A stretch of 64,000 bases of DNA, taken from contig WPIO01000006.1 of the NCBI GenBank assembly GCA_009760855.2, positions 10,143,501 through 10,207,500 of the forward strand. Direction: 5' to 3'. Source of the DNA: Cristatella mucedo (lineage: Eukaryota > Bryozoa > Phylactolaemata > Cristatellidae). The translations under genes were made by a program, and so were the position numbers. The notes under the pieces are model-generated. The model ran no database searches. It was given only the letters and a program-made list of their open reading frames with translations, and had not been told where the DNA came from. Shown one piece after another: positions 30,886 to 43,229 of this stretch (its first letter is position 1; every line of letters starts with the position of its first letter).

Positions 30886-33800
30886 TTTTAATATTTACAA
30901 AACTATACAGCACTCTCGTGAGATTCTCGTCACAGAGCTAACTTCATACAGAGTTGGACTTGCTTGGCACCGATAAGCGGCATGCATTGTTCAACCGAGG
31001 GCGAGGGGAGGTGGCAGCTGGCTCGCGCCAAAGCACGTTTCCAATTTCGTCTCCAGCTTGGGGCTGCTCCCACAGGCGTCTGCGTCTTTCGGCTACGGCT
31101 GCGTGTGCTCGAAACCGCAAGCGTCTAGTGCACGGCTGGTTAGTTCACAGCACGACCAATAACACAATCCGAATAGAAGGCGCGGGCACCGAGCGGTTCG
31201 GCGCCGGTCGCAGAGAGCACGCAAGAGAGAGAGAGGAGAGAGAGATAGGCCCACAAGGACGAGTGGTCTACTCTGAATCTCGAGGGGCGGGCATGGTGCC
31301 ACCTCAGACGGGTCTGCTTTGGAAGCGCACTGGACGTCTGGCTAATCGTAGCTCCATCCTATGGCTCGGAGCGAGTGCCTAGCGTAGCGCAGGCACGCCG
31401 CCTGGATTGTGCAGCAGGCTGCCACGACGCATGCACCGGGGCAGAAGCACCGGAGGGCATGGCATAGCTTGTGTGAGTATCTTGGCAGATGACTGGCTGA
31501 AGGATAGTTGCTTGCCTTGGCTGCTATTCAACCAGGAGCTCGTTCATAGAAGCACGCACGTTGGCGACTGAAATGAGAGAAAAAAAGATGTGGATTTACT
31601 AGCGAGTACAACTAGCAAGGTACTTGTGAAATGCCGAGACCGCACCGTCCTCATCATCAGTACATAGTCGCTGAGGAGCAGGTCGCCATTTTTGGCTCAG
31701 CTGGTGGTCTGCTTCAAGAGTACGCGACCCACTTACCAATGGCCAATCTTGCTCGGAACTCAGAACAATCTGTCGGAGTTAGACAGCAATGGAGTAGCCG
31801 ACCGCTCAAGTGGCAGATACAAATCTATTATTATCAGTATTTTTATTATTACTATTGTTATTATGCATGCAATCCCATTCAGGTTTTATATCCCAATGCC
31901 AGCCAGGCTGTTCATAGCTTAGAAATTCACTGTGGCAGCACCACGTGTTCGGGCGCTTCGTCTATGTTCTTATCGTGGGCCAGCCTTGGCCTTACAACGA
32001 AAGGCATATTTATAATGCGCAATTGTAAACAGCAGATCCGAAGTCGAGTCGTAGGATCGTAGCCTGCCCAGACGGCGATCTGCCTTCCTCTTCCAATGAC
32101 CTGGGTTCGTCCGTTTGCCTGGATGGTCTCGTGCACTATGGAGTAGATGTAATGGGACAGCCTTTTAGGTGGACCCTCGGTGGACTTTCTGCCTCTGTGC
32201 TGCCGGTCCGACAGGCAGCAGCAGCACCGGTGCTGCTGCTTGTTTGTCTGTCACTACCCAAGGCCGAGTGGACCAAGTGGGCCTGCGGCTTCTGCTGTAA
32301 TTAGCGAAGATGAAGAAGCCCGACACTAATGCACGTGCCTCACGTGTGGGCAATAGTTAAACCATTGAAGCAGCACAGCATCGGGCCACTGATGCAGATT
32401 ATATTTCGTGTCGTTTGCTGCGATTGATTGGCCTTCCATATATGTGCCCGTTGAGTGGAATAAAGGAGAGTCTCGTTTACCGAGCACGTGTGCCAGCTCA
32501 GTCTCTGTGAGACTCCCACTAGACCAGCTGCTGCTGGAGAAACGTCACACAACAGGGCCTTACGCAGGAGCGCTGTCTATAGCAGAAGCGAAGCCTAGGC
32601 AGCTTTCGATGTGCACGTGGTGTAGTCACCGGACTTCATCTCAGGCAACGGTGAAAAGGTGAGAAGCATGCATACATAGCTGAGTCAGAAGATAGTAAGT
32701 AGCATAGCCATAGCAGCACAGAACGCCTGGACACTATTGTCGTCGACAGTAGGAGATCCGTTTGGATATCAGGTGCTCAAGAAATATGCAAGTCACTTCC
32801 AGAGTCTAGGACCGAAGACCAAAAGCTTCTTAGGCAACACTCCTCAAATGAAGATATGGACAGCTAATTTACCGGCCTCGGATGACCTGAAGTCATGAGG
32901 CTGCAACTGATGGCAATTCAGCTACAGGTAGGTATGAACGAGCTAAGCCTTGGCTGGCTGGGCCAGCCCAGTAACAATTTTGCTTTGCAACTGCCGATCA
33001 ACCGGCAGCCGCCACAGCTCCTTTAGCAAAGGGCAGGCCCCAGTTCGAACTCGCAGTAGAGGCTTGGTGCCTTTTTTGGCAGCCAGCCCTGTCAGTATAC
33101 CGAGCCGTACTAGGCTAGCCTAGAGACAACCGTGAACAATTAATGCCGTGATGATAAGTAGCCCCTAATCCAGGACAGAGAGTGAACTAGATGTCCACCT
33201 ATGGAGGCGACCTTCAGAATACAACCTGTCAACATAAGGTAGTCGTATAAGAGAGGACAACCTGAGTATGAGCACTTGATGACGATGGTTGCACTACTGC
33301 ACCTCCTGCAATCAAGAGTACGACAAGTCGCTTAGTCCAGCCGTAAGCTTCAGGTTTCAGTATGGACGAGCTCGGCTTTATTCGTCATCTAATTTAAGGA
33401 ACTTGGCCGATATCCAGAACCAAATGCATGAAATGAACGCCCAAGCGTTCGTTCGGTTAATTTATCACTACGCCTGACAGCAAGGACTCGAACGCCAAGT
33501 ACAGCTGGCTGTCCTCGGCATAGTGGTGACTGCCACCGCCACAGGTGTGAATCAACCTCTCAAGAGGCTCTACATGAGGGGCACAGGACCGAGAACAGAT
33601 CCTTGCAGAACTCTACTCGCCAAGAACCCTCTAGAAGAAGACGAGACCCTAGTGCAGACTCGACAAGCAGTCGGCCAGGCTCGATTTAAGCGATGCAAGA
33701 GCCCCATCCAAGGCCAGACCCGAAGTCTCTCTCGATCGCACAAGCGTGATCGCTGGCGTCGACGGCTGCCGACAGACAGACAGATCGAGCGAGACAAAGG

Positions 33801-34176
33801 CTGCGCTTGACGTCGTTGGCCCAGCAGCCACTCGGAAGGCGGCCAGCCACTGGGCCAATAGTGCTCGCTCGACCATCAGGCCACGATCCAATCAGTCGTG
33901 GCAATGGCAACGACATCGGTTTGGCAGAAACAGCGTGACGATGTGCAAGAGGGGAGGGTGAGTGCCGGATAACCTGCTTGCCCTGGCCTGCGGCCCTTCC
34001 GGTTTCAGGCTTGGCGCTAGCTCTCACGCAGGGGGGCCTGTCGACGGCCGGCAGCGCTTAGCTTCGAGCGCCGAGCAGAGACTGAGCGTAGGGCAGCAAG
34101 ATGCAGCCGCTGCGGCAGCCACCGAGGACGGCAGCTCGAAATGAGCTCGCACACGCACTCGCCAAAATGCAGCCGA
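30886..34176. other. Interval between TMEM242 and the RPGR-like gene
   Basis: The genes converge here. I see no supported exon. GC-rich open frames at 33.5-34.1 kb have no family signature. A minus-strand AATAAA near 33,374-33,380 could serve the RPGR-like gene. Confidence 0.35.
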
Positions 34177-34467
34177 TCACCGCACCCGAGCATGGCCAAG
34201 ACTGGCGTGTCGAGCAGGCGCGAAAAAAATAGCCAGCTCGTCTCTTTCTCGTTTGATAGCTGCGAAAGGCTGCCAAGTTTGCATGCAATCATTCGGCGCC
34301 AGAGCCAGTGGCCCGGCTGCTGCAGCCAGTTGGCAGCACCGGGCCACTTGGCTCTGCCGGCCAGCACTTGCCTTCTTGGTCGTGCCACCTTCGCCTGCTC
34401 CGCCGCTGTCACCGCCGGCTCCGGCCTTGACCTGTCGCTCGCCCGACTTGCTAGGCGAACCGTCGGC
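34177..34467 (-). CDS. Candidate terminal exon of the RPGR-like gene
   Basis: A good acceptor (CCTCCTCCTTTCGCACAG) precedes an in-phase reading ADGSPSKSGERQVKAG, followed by Gly/Ser/Lys-rich sequence, that runs 97 codons to TGA. The upstream exon at 37.5 kb ends in phase 0, so the phase fits. Composition resembles the preceding tail exons for only the first 35 codons; the rest is not acidic, so the true exon may be shorter. Weak call. Confidence 0.3.
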   Translation of the reverse strand, partial: ADGSPSKSGERQVKAGAGGDSGGAGEGGTTKKASAGRQSQVARCCQLAAAAGPLALAPNDCMQTWQPFAAIKRERDELAIFFAPARHASLGHARVR

Positions 34468-34620
34468 CTGTGCGAAAGGAGGAGGAAGAGCTCGACTCGA
34501 AATCGCATGCTTTCACTGAGCAGCAATCACGCCGCTTCCGGCAAAGAGAGCACGGTTGGCTGCATTCGCTGGATGCATTACTACTGCTGCACAAGCGCTC
34601 TGCATGCTACACACAGCCAT

Positions 34621-34800
34621 GTTAAAGAGATTGGGCTCTCTCAGGATGCTATAACAAAGGTATTATTGTTATTATTTTTATTATTACGTTCTTCCAATTC
34701 GCTTCCTTTCCAGCATACGTTAAGGGCATTGAAAGAGACTGGCCCTCTCTCTCTCTCCCTCTCCCTTTCTCTCGGGTGCTATGCAAGTTTCTTATGATTA

Positions 34801-34856
<56 letters not shown>

Positions 34857-34857
34857 G
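34621..34857 (+). repeat. LINE-tail fragments and (ATT)n microsatellite
   Basis: Two copies of the tail motif (AAAGAGATTGGGCTCTCTCA at 34,625 and a variant near 34,733) each precede an ATT-rich run. The second run, 34,801-34,857, has about 18 ATT units. Confidence 0.6.
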
Positions 34858-36495
34858 CTAGTCAACGTTACTGGATGCTATAAAACTGGCTCTTCAGCCA
34901 TTCTGCCGTCTGCTCGGCTGTACTCACTCACCGTGCTTATTACCCTGATAATGATGGGTGGCGCCATGCTGCATACACTAGCTGCACAGCCAGGCAGGTA
35001 GGACCCTCGCGGCCATGAGCTAAGAGAGGGTGGGAATCGTCGCAGGCACATTTCTACCCGTACAATTTCTATCTAATCCGAATGCAGCGTGCAACGTCTT
35101 TAGTGCCTCTCCTTGTTCAAGTTCTTTTGGGTGAACATTCCTGCCCGCGACAAGGTAGTGGCAACCATTTTGCCTAAAACGCTGCATTTGGAAAATTTTA
35201 GATAGGCTGCATCCGCCTTAAAGTTTGACAGGCATCGGAGTTGGATTGCACGTGCCCTGCGAAAACTCGTGCTGGCAGACAACTCCTTTCAGAAGAACGG
35301 CAAATTAGATCCTCCTCTCTGTGCAGGAAGACAGCTGGTCACTTGCTCTGTTGACCAGCAGGCCCTACATCGTGGAATGGACCAGGCTGTGTAGCTCTGG
35401 TGTGGAGCAAGCGGTCATCCCTTGAAGTCGACCGAGAAGTGATGCACCACAGACATGCTTTTCTGGCCCCGTCTTAGGAGCTTCCAAGTGAGGGGCTACC
35501 TAGACTGAAGAGATGAGCTAACAGATTTAAAAAAAATTGGCACGGTCGCTTTCAGGTCGGTTCGCCTACGATGCACCGCTGCTTTAGTGTCCGACTACAA
35601 AGTGGGCAACAATTTTTTTAACGATGTACAAAATGGGCCTGCTGATGAACCATTGGAGGAAGGCTGCCTCTCTTCACAGGCAGTGGCATTTTTGTAGAGG
35701 GACCCTAAAGAGATCAGCCTGAAGATGAACTTGAAACTAAAAATGCATGGCTGACGGTGAGCAGCGTGCGGTTCTAGCTCCAGATGGGGAAAACCGTGTG
35801 CTTTTCAGAGGGAGGCTAAAAAAAGTCCTGCCGGGTAGGGAATCTTTGGTGTATATCTAGATCTCTCTGGTTTCTCTTTGGTGAGAGAGTTGCCAGATCT
35901 AGAGCTATTCTTAAGAGGCATGCCGGTTGGCACACTGTCTCGAGATCGGTTTAGAGAGGCAGCTATAAAAGTTAAGCAGGGTTCGAGTGACATACCAAGA
36001 GTATTCAAATTCCTATGAGATTTCTATGGTGGGAAGACTAAAGGTTGTTCTTGGCCCGCAAGCTATGAAGTTGAGACAAATTGGCCTAAATTGGGCCAAA
36101 TTGGCATACAGGACATGTACGTTCTGGATGACCCATAGCAGGCTTCTCTTGAGCACGAGTCATCCCTCACCAAAAAGAACCATTCTCTCGATCATTTGCT
36201 TCTCCATATCTGCAATAAGTTACTTCTCTAATTGGTCAGGTGCTGACGTTGGAGGCAAGTCTAGACACAAGCATCTTGTCTCTGTTTCCCAGCACAGGTA
36301 AATTGGCAATTCAAATTCATTGCCTGTTAAGGGCTGACTTTACTTGCTTTCTTTACTTTCTTTACTTTGCTTTCTTTACTTGCTCCTCACTGGACGGCTG
36401 TCTAATCTCAACAATGGCGATGTGACTACATAAGCATGACGCCTGCTACAACCAGGGCTTCAAAGCATTAGTGTTTTAGTTGCATACTACTCTGG

Positions 36496-36655
36496 TTTGG
36501 CCCAGTGGCTAAGGTGCTCACCCCGATCGAGGTCAAGGTGAAAGTATTTGATGGCCGAGGTAGTGGGCTCGAGCCCCGTTGCATTCACATGTGAAGTGCC
36601 TGAATAGAGATAAAGTTTGCTTAGGGCGCTATACAAAAATGAATTTTTTTCGTTT
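36496..36655 (+). mobile_element. Second SINE family with LINE-type tail
   Basis: The A-box-like TGGCCCAGTGGCTAAGGTGC and B-box-like GGGCTCGAGCCCC are followed by AAGTGCCTGAATAGAGATAA and GGGCGCTATACAAAAATGAA. The tail is shared with the LINEs. Confidence 0.6.
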
Positions 36656-37523
36656 TATGTAACGGAAAGTGGTGCATTTTTTTCGTTTTGCCTAGTCATT
36701 CGGTTTTTTTGTACTATCTCTTGATACTTATAACTGAGACCATATTTGTATGTGATTCGGGGTACAGAGCTAATAGGCCTTTAGTATTGCCTTAAAAGAG
36801 AGAATGAGATGGCGTGTTGTCGTGCAGATTGTCGGCAGCCATATTCTGGCTCTTTCTAAGCATAGAACCAGGTTGCACCGCGGGTGGACACTTCGAGTGT
36901 GCTTACTCTTGCACGCATCCGGCCATGATGCGGCTTGCTCTCATTCGTCCTGAAAGAACCTTTTTGCAGCTTGTGATAATTCCATGGGCGCTGAAAAAAC
37001 TCAGTATTTCTCAATGACAGACAATCCTTTTTTGTGTGCTACACAAAAGACTTATTATTCTTCCAGTAGGATCACGGGTTAAACCTCATCTATTCCCGAA
37101 CTGGGTTCGTAACTTAGCTAAAAGGGCACTGCTTATGCATAGTGACAGCCAACTTTCTGCCATAGGCTAGGAGCCCATAGCAGAAATTGTAGCATGGTAC
37201 TCAGCGTCTGTTGAACTTCTTACTATGCACAGTGCCCATTGCAGAAAGTTGGCTGTCTGTATGCAAAACGATACGGTATGAGCTGCGTTCGTAATCCGGC
37301 CTTTTTTTTATTCGATGCGTTCGTAATGTGGGACCTCAATACAGTGACTATTACTCTTCCTTCACAACTTTTGGGTTACGAGTCAGACCCGGCTTTGGCA
37401 GCCACGATGTACAGTGCAAATGTGCCGTGTCGTGTTAATTGCTATTACGGCTGTCTATTACGCATTTACTTGCATGCTGCCTTGATCAACTTGCCCGACG
37501 GTGCTGCTCGGGGTTGAGCTTAC

Positions 37524-37660
37524 CTTATCTTTGTTGCTCCCCTTCTTTGCTTCCTTAGGTTTGTCAGCCTCGTCATCGTCTGCGCCCTCGTCATCGTCTT
37601 CGTCATCGTCTTCGTCCTCGTCCTCGTTCCGCTTGGCATGCTTGGCTGCCTGTTTGGGGG
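37524..37660 (-). CDS. RPGR-like gene, acidic tail exon (third found)
   Basis: Acceptor TCTGTTGTAG and donor AAG|gtaagc bound 137 bases that begin with two bases of a split codon and end in phase 0. The peptide starts PKQAAKHAKRN and continues with an uninterrupted Glu/Asp block, then ADKPKEAKKGSNKDK. It pairs in phase with the exon at 37.8 kb. Confidence 0.65.
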
Positions 37661-37823
37661 CTACAACAGAATGCCAATCTTAGACGGGGGTTGGGTGAGT
37701 GGGTGGTGGTGGCTCTCGGTGGCTTACCGATACAGCAACAGAAGCAGCAGCGATGCAGTGCTCGGCACAGCAGCAGCAGCTGACACTAATCAGCGGCTCT
37801 GCTTTCACAGCTTGCTGGCTAAC

Positions 37824-38045
37824 CTTTCGCAGGGGTCGTCTTGTGATCGACTTTGCCTTTGTCGTTTTTCCCTTTGCCACCTCGTTTACCCTTGGTCTTG
37901 GCACCTTCATCCTCGTCCTCGTCGTCTTCTTCGTCCTCGTCGTCTTCTTCGCTGCCTTCATCCTCGATTTCGTCATCCCTGCCTTTCTTCGGTGCACTAT
38001 TCTTTTTTCCGAACAGGCTGATTGTGCTTTTGCCTGCTGTTTTTC
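37824..38045 (-). CDS. RPGR-like gene, acidic/lysine-rich tail exon (second found)
   Basis: The acceptor CTCTCACTCTCAG is followed by 222 bases encoding KTAGKSTISLFGKKNSAPKK, an E/D block, then GAKTKGKRGGKGKNDKGK. It begins in phase 1, as required by the previous exon, and ends in phase 1 at the somewhat weak donor AAAG|gttagc. Confidence 0.65.
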
Positions 38046-38404
38046 CTGAGAGTGAGAGCCAGAAGCGTCGTCGGCTTTTAACATTTAACCGGAATGGGTG
38101 CCAGCGGCCAACGGACTGTCGGCGTCCGTGTGGCATGACGCGTCCCCCGTAGTCACGAGGCAGTGCATTTTCAAGCTATAAGACTGAAAGCAACGTAGGT
38201 AAACATGGCGAGAGTCACTGTGCAAAAGGAATCCAGCTGCTTTGCAACAGCAGAATCTGAAAGCAGCATCGACAAAGGAGCGACAATTTAGAGACTGGGA
38301 TGGAGAAAGCTAACTTTGGAAATCAGCCAGCAAGAGTACAACAATATGGGATGAGAAAGCGATTGCACAGTCAAGAACGGTCGGCAAAGCAACCACAAGG
38401 AGGC

Positions 38405-38545
38405 TGGAGTAACCAGGAAGGATCGCTTTTCTTGACCCGTGACCTGGGTTCGAGTCCAGCAGCAAGCACTTCTTAACTGCCCTATGAAAGCTGGAGTATT
38501 AGCTGCTAAGGCTCTTCTGGCATCATACACATGAGACTACTGAAT
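38405..38545 (+). mobile_element. SINE-like fragment
   Basis: A B-box-like GGGTTCGAGTCCAGC is followed by CTAAGGCTCTTCTGGCATCA and a GACTACTGAATCAG end, parallel to the 20.2 kb SINE family but diverged. Confidence 0.45.
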
Positions 38546-39384
38546 CAGTTTACGTTTACTTATTTCTTTAACCATTACCAAGGCAGTACTTATCCTGTGC
38601 CATGGTTCCTTCTGTTAAGATTTAGCTAGGTCAGGGGGAGCTCTAGTATCTTGAAAACTTCTGGGAATTTAGTAAAGCAAAAACGCTGTTATTGCTGTGC
38701 AATATGATACTTTAATAACACTTTCTAATGAAAAAATAATGAAAAAGTCGACCGCTAGTATTGGAGGCATTGAACTTCCATAGGGCACAGAGTCATAAGC
38801 CTGGCCATAAATAGCCGCACAGACATTTAAGGGAAGTGGACCTTCCCTGGGCCGACCAATTATAGAGAAAGCTGATTGGTTGGCTGCAGCCTATTCTTGG
38901 ATAAGCCTAGCTGATCGTGGCTGCGGTCCCTCAATCCGGCTGGATTAAGTCATATCGTTCAGTTAACGTGAAAATAGACCGTGAGAAGAAAAAAGTCAAT
39001 TTAAGAAAGAAATGGCTATGGCAGGACCTAAGATAGAAGAAGTCACCTCCGAAAGGAGAAGATGCACGGCGAACTTGCTCACCGAAGACGCCGCCTGAAA
39101 TTGCTACTAAAAATCGGAAAAATTGAAACATCCATTCCTGAGGACTTGGAAGCTGTGCGCCGAAGGCACGCCATCCTACAGACGCCTTGAGACCTGCTAA
39201 AAGGAATTTGGTGGCCCCACGAGGTTCGGTAAGTCTCCATAGATCTGTCTAGAAAGAATGACTTCTCTAGCTGCTCTAAAGTATACGATCGCCCTCTCAC
39301 GAAAAAAATGGCCACGCCCTCTGGAAACTGAGCTATTTATGGTGAGCATGCAGATAGACTCGCCATTAGCCCCTTTAATATAAC

Positions 39385-39455
39385 AATAACAATAATGTAC
39401 TTGATAAAGCGCCCTCAGAGAACTCAATATCTTTCAAGGCGCTTTAGATTTGAAT
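39385..39455 (-). mobile_element. LINE tail fragment
   Basis: ACTTGATAAAGCGCCCTCAG and AGAACTCAATATCTTTCAAGG match the minus-strand tail of the CR1/L2-like family. It inserts in the intron just beside the large acidic exon. Confidence 0.6.
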
Positions 39456-39493
39456 TAAATAAATGAATAAATCGTGAACAAATCGTCGCTTAC

Positions 39494-40421
39494 CTTTCTC
39501 GTGGTCTTTGTTTTTACTGCCTTCCTTTTCTTTTCCCTTGCTCTTTTTCTTTCCGTCTTCGTGGTCATCAGCATTGCCCTCTTTTTCATCTTTTCCTTTC
39601 TTGCCCAGAATTGTAGCTTTTTTGGGATTCCCCCTCTTGTCGTCCGCTTTCTTGCCCTTGCCAATTCCTTCGTCTTCCTCGTCGTCGTCATCTTCTGTCA
39701 GCTCGTCCTCTTCCTCGTCTTCTGGCTCTTCTTCCTCCGTGTCATCGCCTTTTTTGTCTCGTCTGCCTAGCCTCTGAGATTCGGCTTTTTTTCGATTGCC
39801 GATATCTTCTCTATCATCGCCCGCGATAGATTTTTTATCCGGCTTCTTGTCACTACTATTCACCTTGCTAGGCATTGCGTCCTTGGCCGACTTTATAGCG
39901 ACCTGCTCGTCATCCTTTGCTCCTTTTCCCTTCTTGTCAGCTGCATCTTTGCCATCTTTTCCGATTACTTTGCCGTCTTTGCTCGGCCAGAGCTTTGAGT
40001 CGTCTTTGCCATCCTTCTTTAGCTTGTCACTGCCCTTATGCTTGTCGTCGGCCTCTTTTTCCTTCGCCCTCCTGTCGGTGTCCCAAGTAGGCTTTCTTGC
40101 TGCCTGCTTTTCGTCGCTCGGCCGTTTCTCTTTATTTTTAGCAGCCTTCTCATCTTCCTCCTCATCTTCTGTTAGCTTCTCGTCCTCTTCATCTTCTTCG
40201 TCCTCTTGGCTTCCATCGTCGGAATCTTTGACGTCCCGCGTTTTGAATGGCTTTCCGTCCTTGCTCGCTTGCTTTGCGTCTCTGTCCTTCGTCGAACGTG
40301 CTGTGGAGGAGTCGCTCGGTTTGGTCTTCAGTGCGCTTCCGGTTTTTTCGTTGGTACCGGGCACAAGCGTTTCCTTTGAAGCATCCTTCTTCGTCTTATC
40401 TTTAAGTTCGGGTATCAGTGC
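39494..40421 (-). CDS. RPGR-like gene, large charged exon (ORF15-like region)
   Basis: The acceptor CGTTACTTTTAG and donor GAAAG|gtaagc delimit 928 bases, open throughout, that start in phase 0 (ALIPELKDKTKKDASKE) and end in phase 1. The 309 residues are almost entirely Lys, Asp, Glu, Ser and Gly, with blocks such as SQEDEEDEEDEKLTEDEEED and GKDGKDAADKKGKGAKD. In vertebrates the RPGR ORF15 exon is likewise a long disordered acidic exon, polyglutamylated and needed at the photoreceptor connecting cilium. Here lysine is far more frequent than glycine, so the resemblance is one of composition, not alignment. Assignment to the same gene rests on strand, order and matching splice phase. Confidence 0.7.
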
Positions 40422-41154
40422 CTAAAAGTAACGCAGCGTATAGAGTAGGCAGCACAGCAAAGGAAAACTATCCCTCAATAAACATACACTTGCCAAGAGC
40501 AGATGCATGCACTGATCTGGGGGTCGGCATGAGTGGCACTCGGAAGATCGCGACAAAGCAAGGCAAGCACACGGTAGAGCTCGCCGAAAGCAAACGACGC
40601 GACAAACCTTTCAACAAGACCTGTGCATTAAGGCCGTGACTCGACGAACGTCACAGCGAACAGCAATCATGGGCTCCTCCGACCTCGTACAACAAACGCG
40701 TGTGAGGAAATCGTGAGGAAAATGTGTTCGCGAGAGGAAAGGATCATGCCTGATTAGGCTCGCGAATGGTAGGCGATCTGGGATGCAGCCCCGATCGGGT
40801 CGCATGACCTGCATGGCCATTCACTTAGCAATCTGTCTAATCGGCAGATACGGCCAGGCTACGGAGTGTCACGCTCGTGCGATGATCACCGATTGGCCGG
40901 GCGAAGGTTGTGAGTTTGGCTGGGGCAGAACTACAAGGTGGCGATGCCATGCCCAAACTGGCACATGTGCCGACTTTATCATCGAAGCAAACAGAGAGGG
41001 CTACTCCTGAATTCTGAATGACACCAAAGATCCAAAGGAGATCATGATGAGCAGATCCCTCTGCATTTATATTTCGATCTCTGTCCACAAACATCAAAGC
41101 AAAGATCGATGTAAGCGTGTCTTTGACTAAATCAACTAATAATGTGATTGCAAT

Positions 41155-41700
41155 TGCACTGGATAATAATAGTAAGACACTTTCATAGCGCCCCTGAAAA
41201 CTAAATGTCTTTGTAGGCACTTTACATGTGCTGTACGGGAAGCATCTCAATATGGTTAGTGATCAAATGTACAGCATCAGCATGTATTAGCACCCCATGG
41301 ACAATCTACGTGGACCCAGCAAATGCTGTGACGAACTTGTGCATTTTTAGCTTCCTTTTTAGATGTTGTCAAGTCGGGGTGTCGTGACGTCAGTCGGGAG
41401 TGAGTTCTGGGCTTTGGGACCACGCGAACTAAAAGCTCGGTCTCCAAAGGATTAGAGGTTCGTTCGATGCACAGCTAGGCGATTTGAGCCAGAAGAGCCG
41501 GTGGTACGATGCCTATTCTGACTGGGAATTAGTTCGGCTAGGTGGAGCTAGAGAATAAAGGGAGCTGAGAGTGAATGGCAAAACCTTGGATTCGATACGC
41601 TGCTTGGTAAGGATGCACTTGGGGTCGCTGAAAAATTTGTAATTCGGCAGCCGCTACGTTCACGACTAGCAGGCAAACAGCCTTTCGTGTTTCACTGCAC
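41155..41700 (-). mobile_element. CR1/L2-like LINE 3' fragment
   Basis: This contains the tail, the CAGCATCAGCATGTATTAGC region, GGGACCACGCGAACTAAAAG and the start of the coding 3' end, all matching the 20.4 kb copy with more divergence. It lies in an intron of the RPGR-like gene. Confidence 0.65.
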
Positions 41701-42583
41701 CGGTAAGTGTGGCCCTAACTAGCAAACATAAAACCGGCTAAACGGCACAGTCGTGCCTGCTTGGTAGCAGAATGATCACGGCAGCTCACGTTGTGGTGCT
41801 CGGCGGATGGCTCGTGCCTGGCACCACGAGGGCAGGCTCTAAGCCTGACCTCGTGGGACGAAAGCCACTTAACACGACATATCGATAGCTAGTGAAGCAC
41901 CTAATGAGCCACGGGCTCCTGCATCCACTCGGGGGTCCCCCGAGTACCCCTAATTGACCACCGAGTTTGATGAGACGTAGGCACCCCAACCGAATGGGAA
42001 ACGAAGCCAGGTCAGGCAATGTCGACGGCACGAATCTTTGTCTACAGCCCAACAAAGCCTCGGAAGACTCAGCATGTATTGCCTTGGACTTCCAATTAAG
42101 AGCTCCAAGCCTGGGCGGTCAAGTCTGGGCAGCCAAGCGTGAGCGGCCGTCGGTGCTAATACGATAGCCAACACACTCCATCTCATGCAACAGCGAAGCA
42201 GTGATAAGCACAGCTGCATCAGTCGATGGTGAATTGGGTAGCATGAAAATAGAAGCACGTGACAGCTCGGCATTATTGCTTGCAGGGCAAGAGAAGAAAT
42301 CTTCGTCGTACAATGAATGCAACAGTATGTGACCCGAAGAGCATGCAAGCACCAGCTTAGGACCAGCTTATAATGCCAGCAGCCATTAAGTATACATACC
42401 TGCATGGAAATTCATTTATTTATTCACGGCACGTAATGACAAAGTATTGCATCAAATAAAAGGAGAAGTGCAGGTTAGTCGTACAGGTCTACCTCGAACA
42501 GTGCTAGCCAGAATACTGCGTCTGATTTAGCTTCACGCCAAACATTGTATTGTGTTAATAATAAATAATGCTAACTGATTAAA

Positions 42584-42735
42584 CAGCCTCATTTTGTATA
42601 GCGACAGAAGACCCTTTACGGCTATCACCACTGCTTGCGGAGGCGATTAAGGACAGCCCACCGCAGGAATCGAATCCACGGCCTCAGGACCGTGGTCGTG
42701 AAAAGCAATTGTCGTGTGCCATCACGGCTCACCGA
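42584..42735 (-). mobile_element. tRNA-derived SINE, minus strand
   Basis: On the minus strand GGTGAGCCGTGATGGCACAC, a GATTCC(T)GCGGTGGG block and the CACTGCTTGCGG(A)GGCG-equivalent core match the copies at 20.2 and 25.1 kb. Confidence 0.65.
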
Positions 42736-43195
42736 TCCTCACTCGGGCCTACAGGCCCTTCAGTGGTTTGCACCAGCCTGCCTACCCGACCTCTTGCTCC
42801 AGCAGTGTGCCCTCGCACTACCTGTTCCTTGGCCTCCAGTTGTCTCACCTTCACTCGTCCTAAATTAAAATCGGCTTCTAATCCGGCGTTCAGTTCGTAT
42901 GTATGCAACAAAAGTTTGGAACTCACTTGCGGCTTGTGTCAGCACATGCATTGACTTCGCATCGTTTTAAGTCTCAGCTCAAGATGTGTCTGTTCTGCTC
43001 AGCCTTGCCTTTGCCTTAGTGACCTTCTAACCCGCTGCCCTGATTGTCTTCATGTGCGTTTTTGCATACTTGTCTAAGCATGATACCTTGCTTGCGAGTA
43101 AAACTTGCTATTGCTTCTCTTGCAGCAAGTTTTCAAGCGCCAGGGTAGAGATTTTGTTTCCTTGGGTTGCTATATAAAAGACAACATTACTGTTA
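42736..43195 (+). mobile_element. LINE 3' fragment (family C)
   Basis: This is the decayed C-terminus of a LINE (a LKSASNPAFSSYVCNKSLEL-like reading), followed by TGTCTAAGCATGATACCTTG, TCTCTTGCAGCAAGTTTTCA and GGTTGCTATATAAAA. The same 3' blocks occur at 49.5 and 52.8 kb. Confidence 0.6.
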
Positions 43196-43229
43196 CTATT
43201 ACCATTCATGTATGTCTCAGACATTCATA

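Noticed and set aside
39508-40425. Long plus-strand Ser/Phe/Leu-rich open frames
   Set aside because: They are antisense shadows of the acidic minus-strand exon; GAA/GAC/AAG codons read backwards give Ser, Phe, Leu and Val. Splice sites fit only the minus strand.
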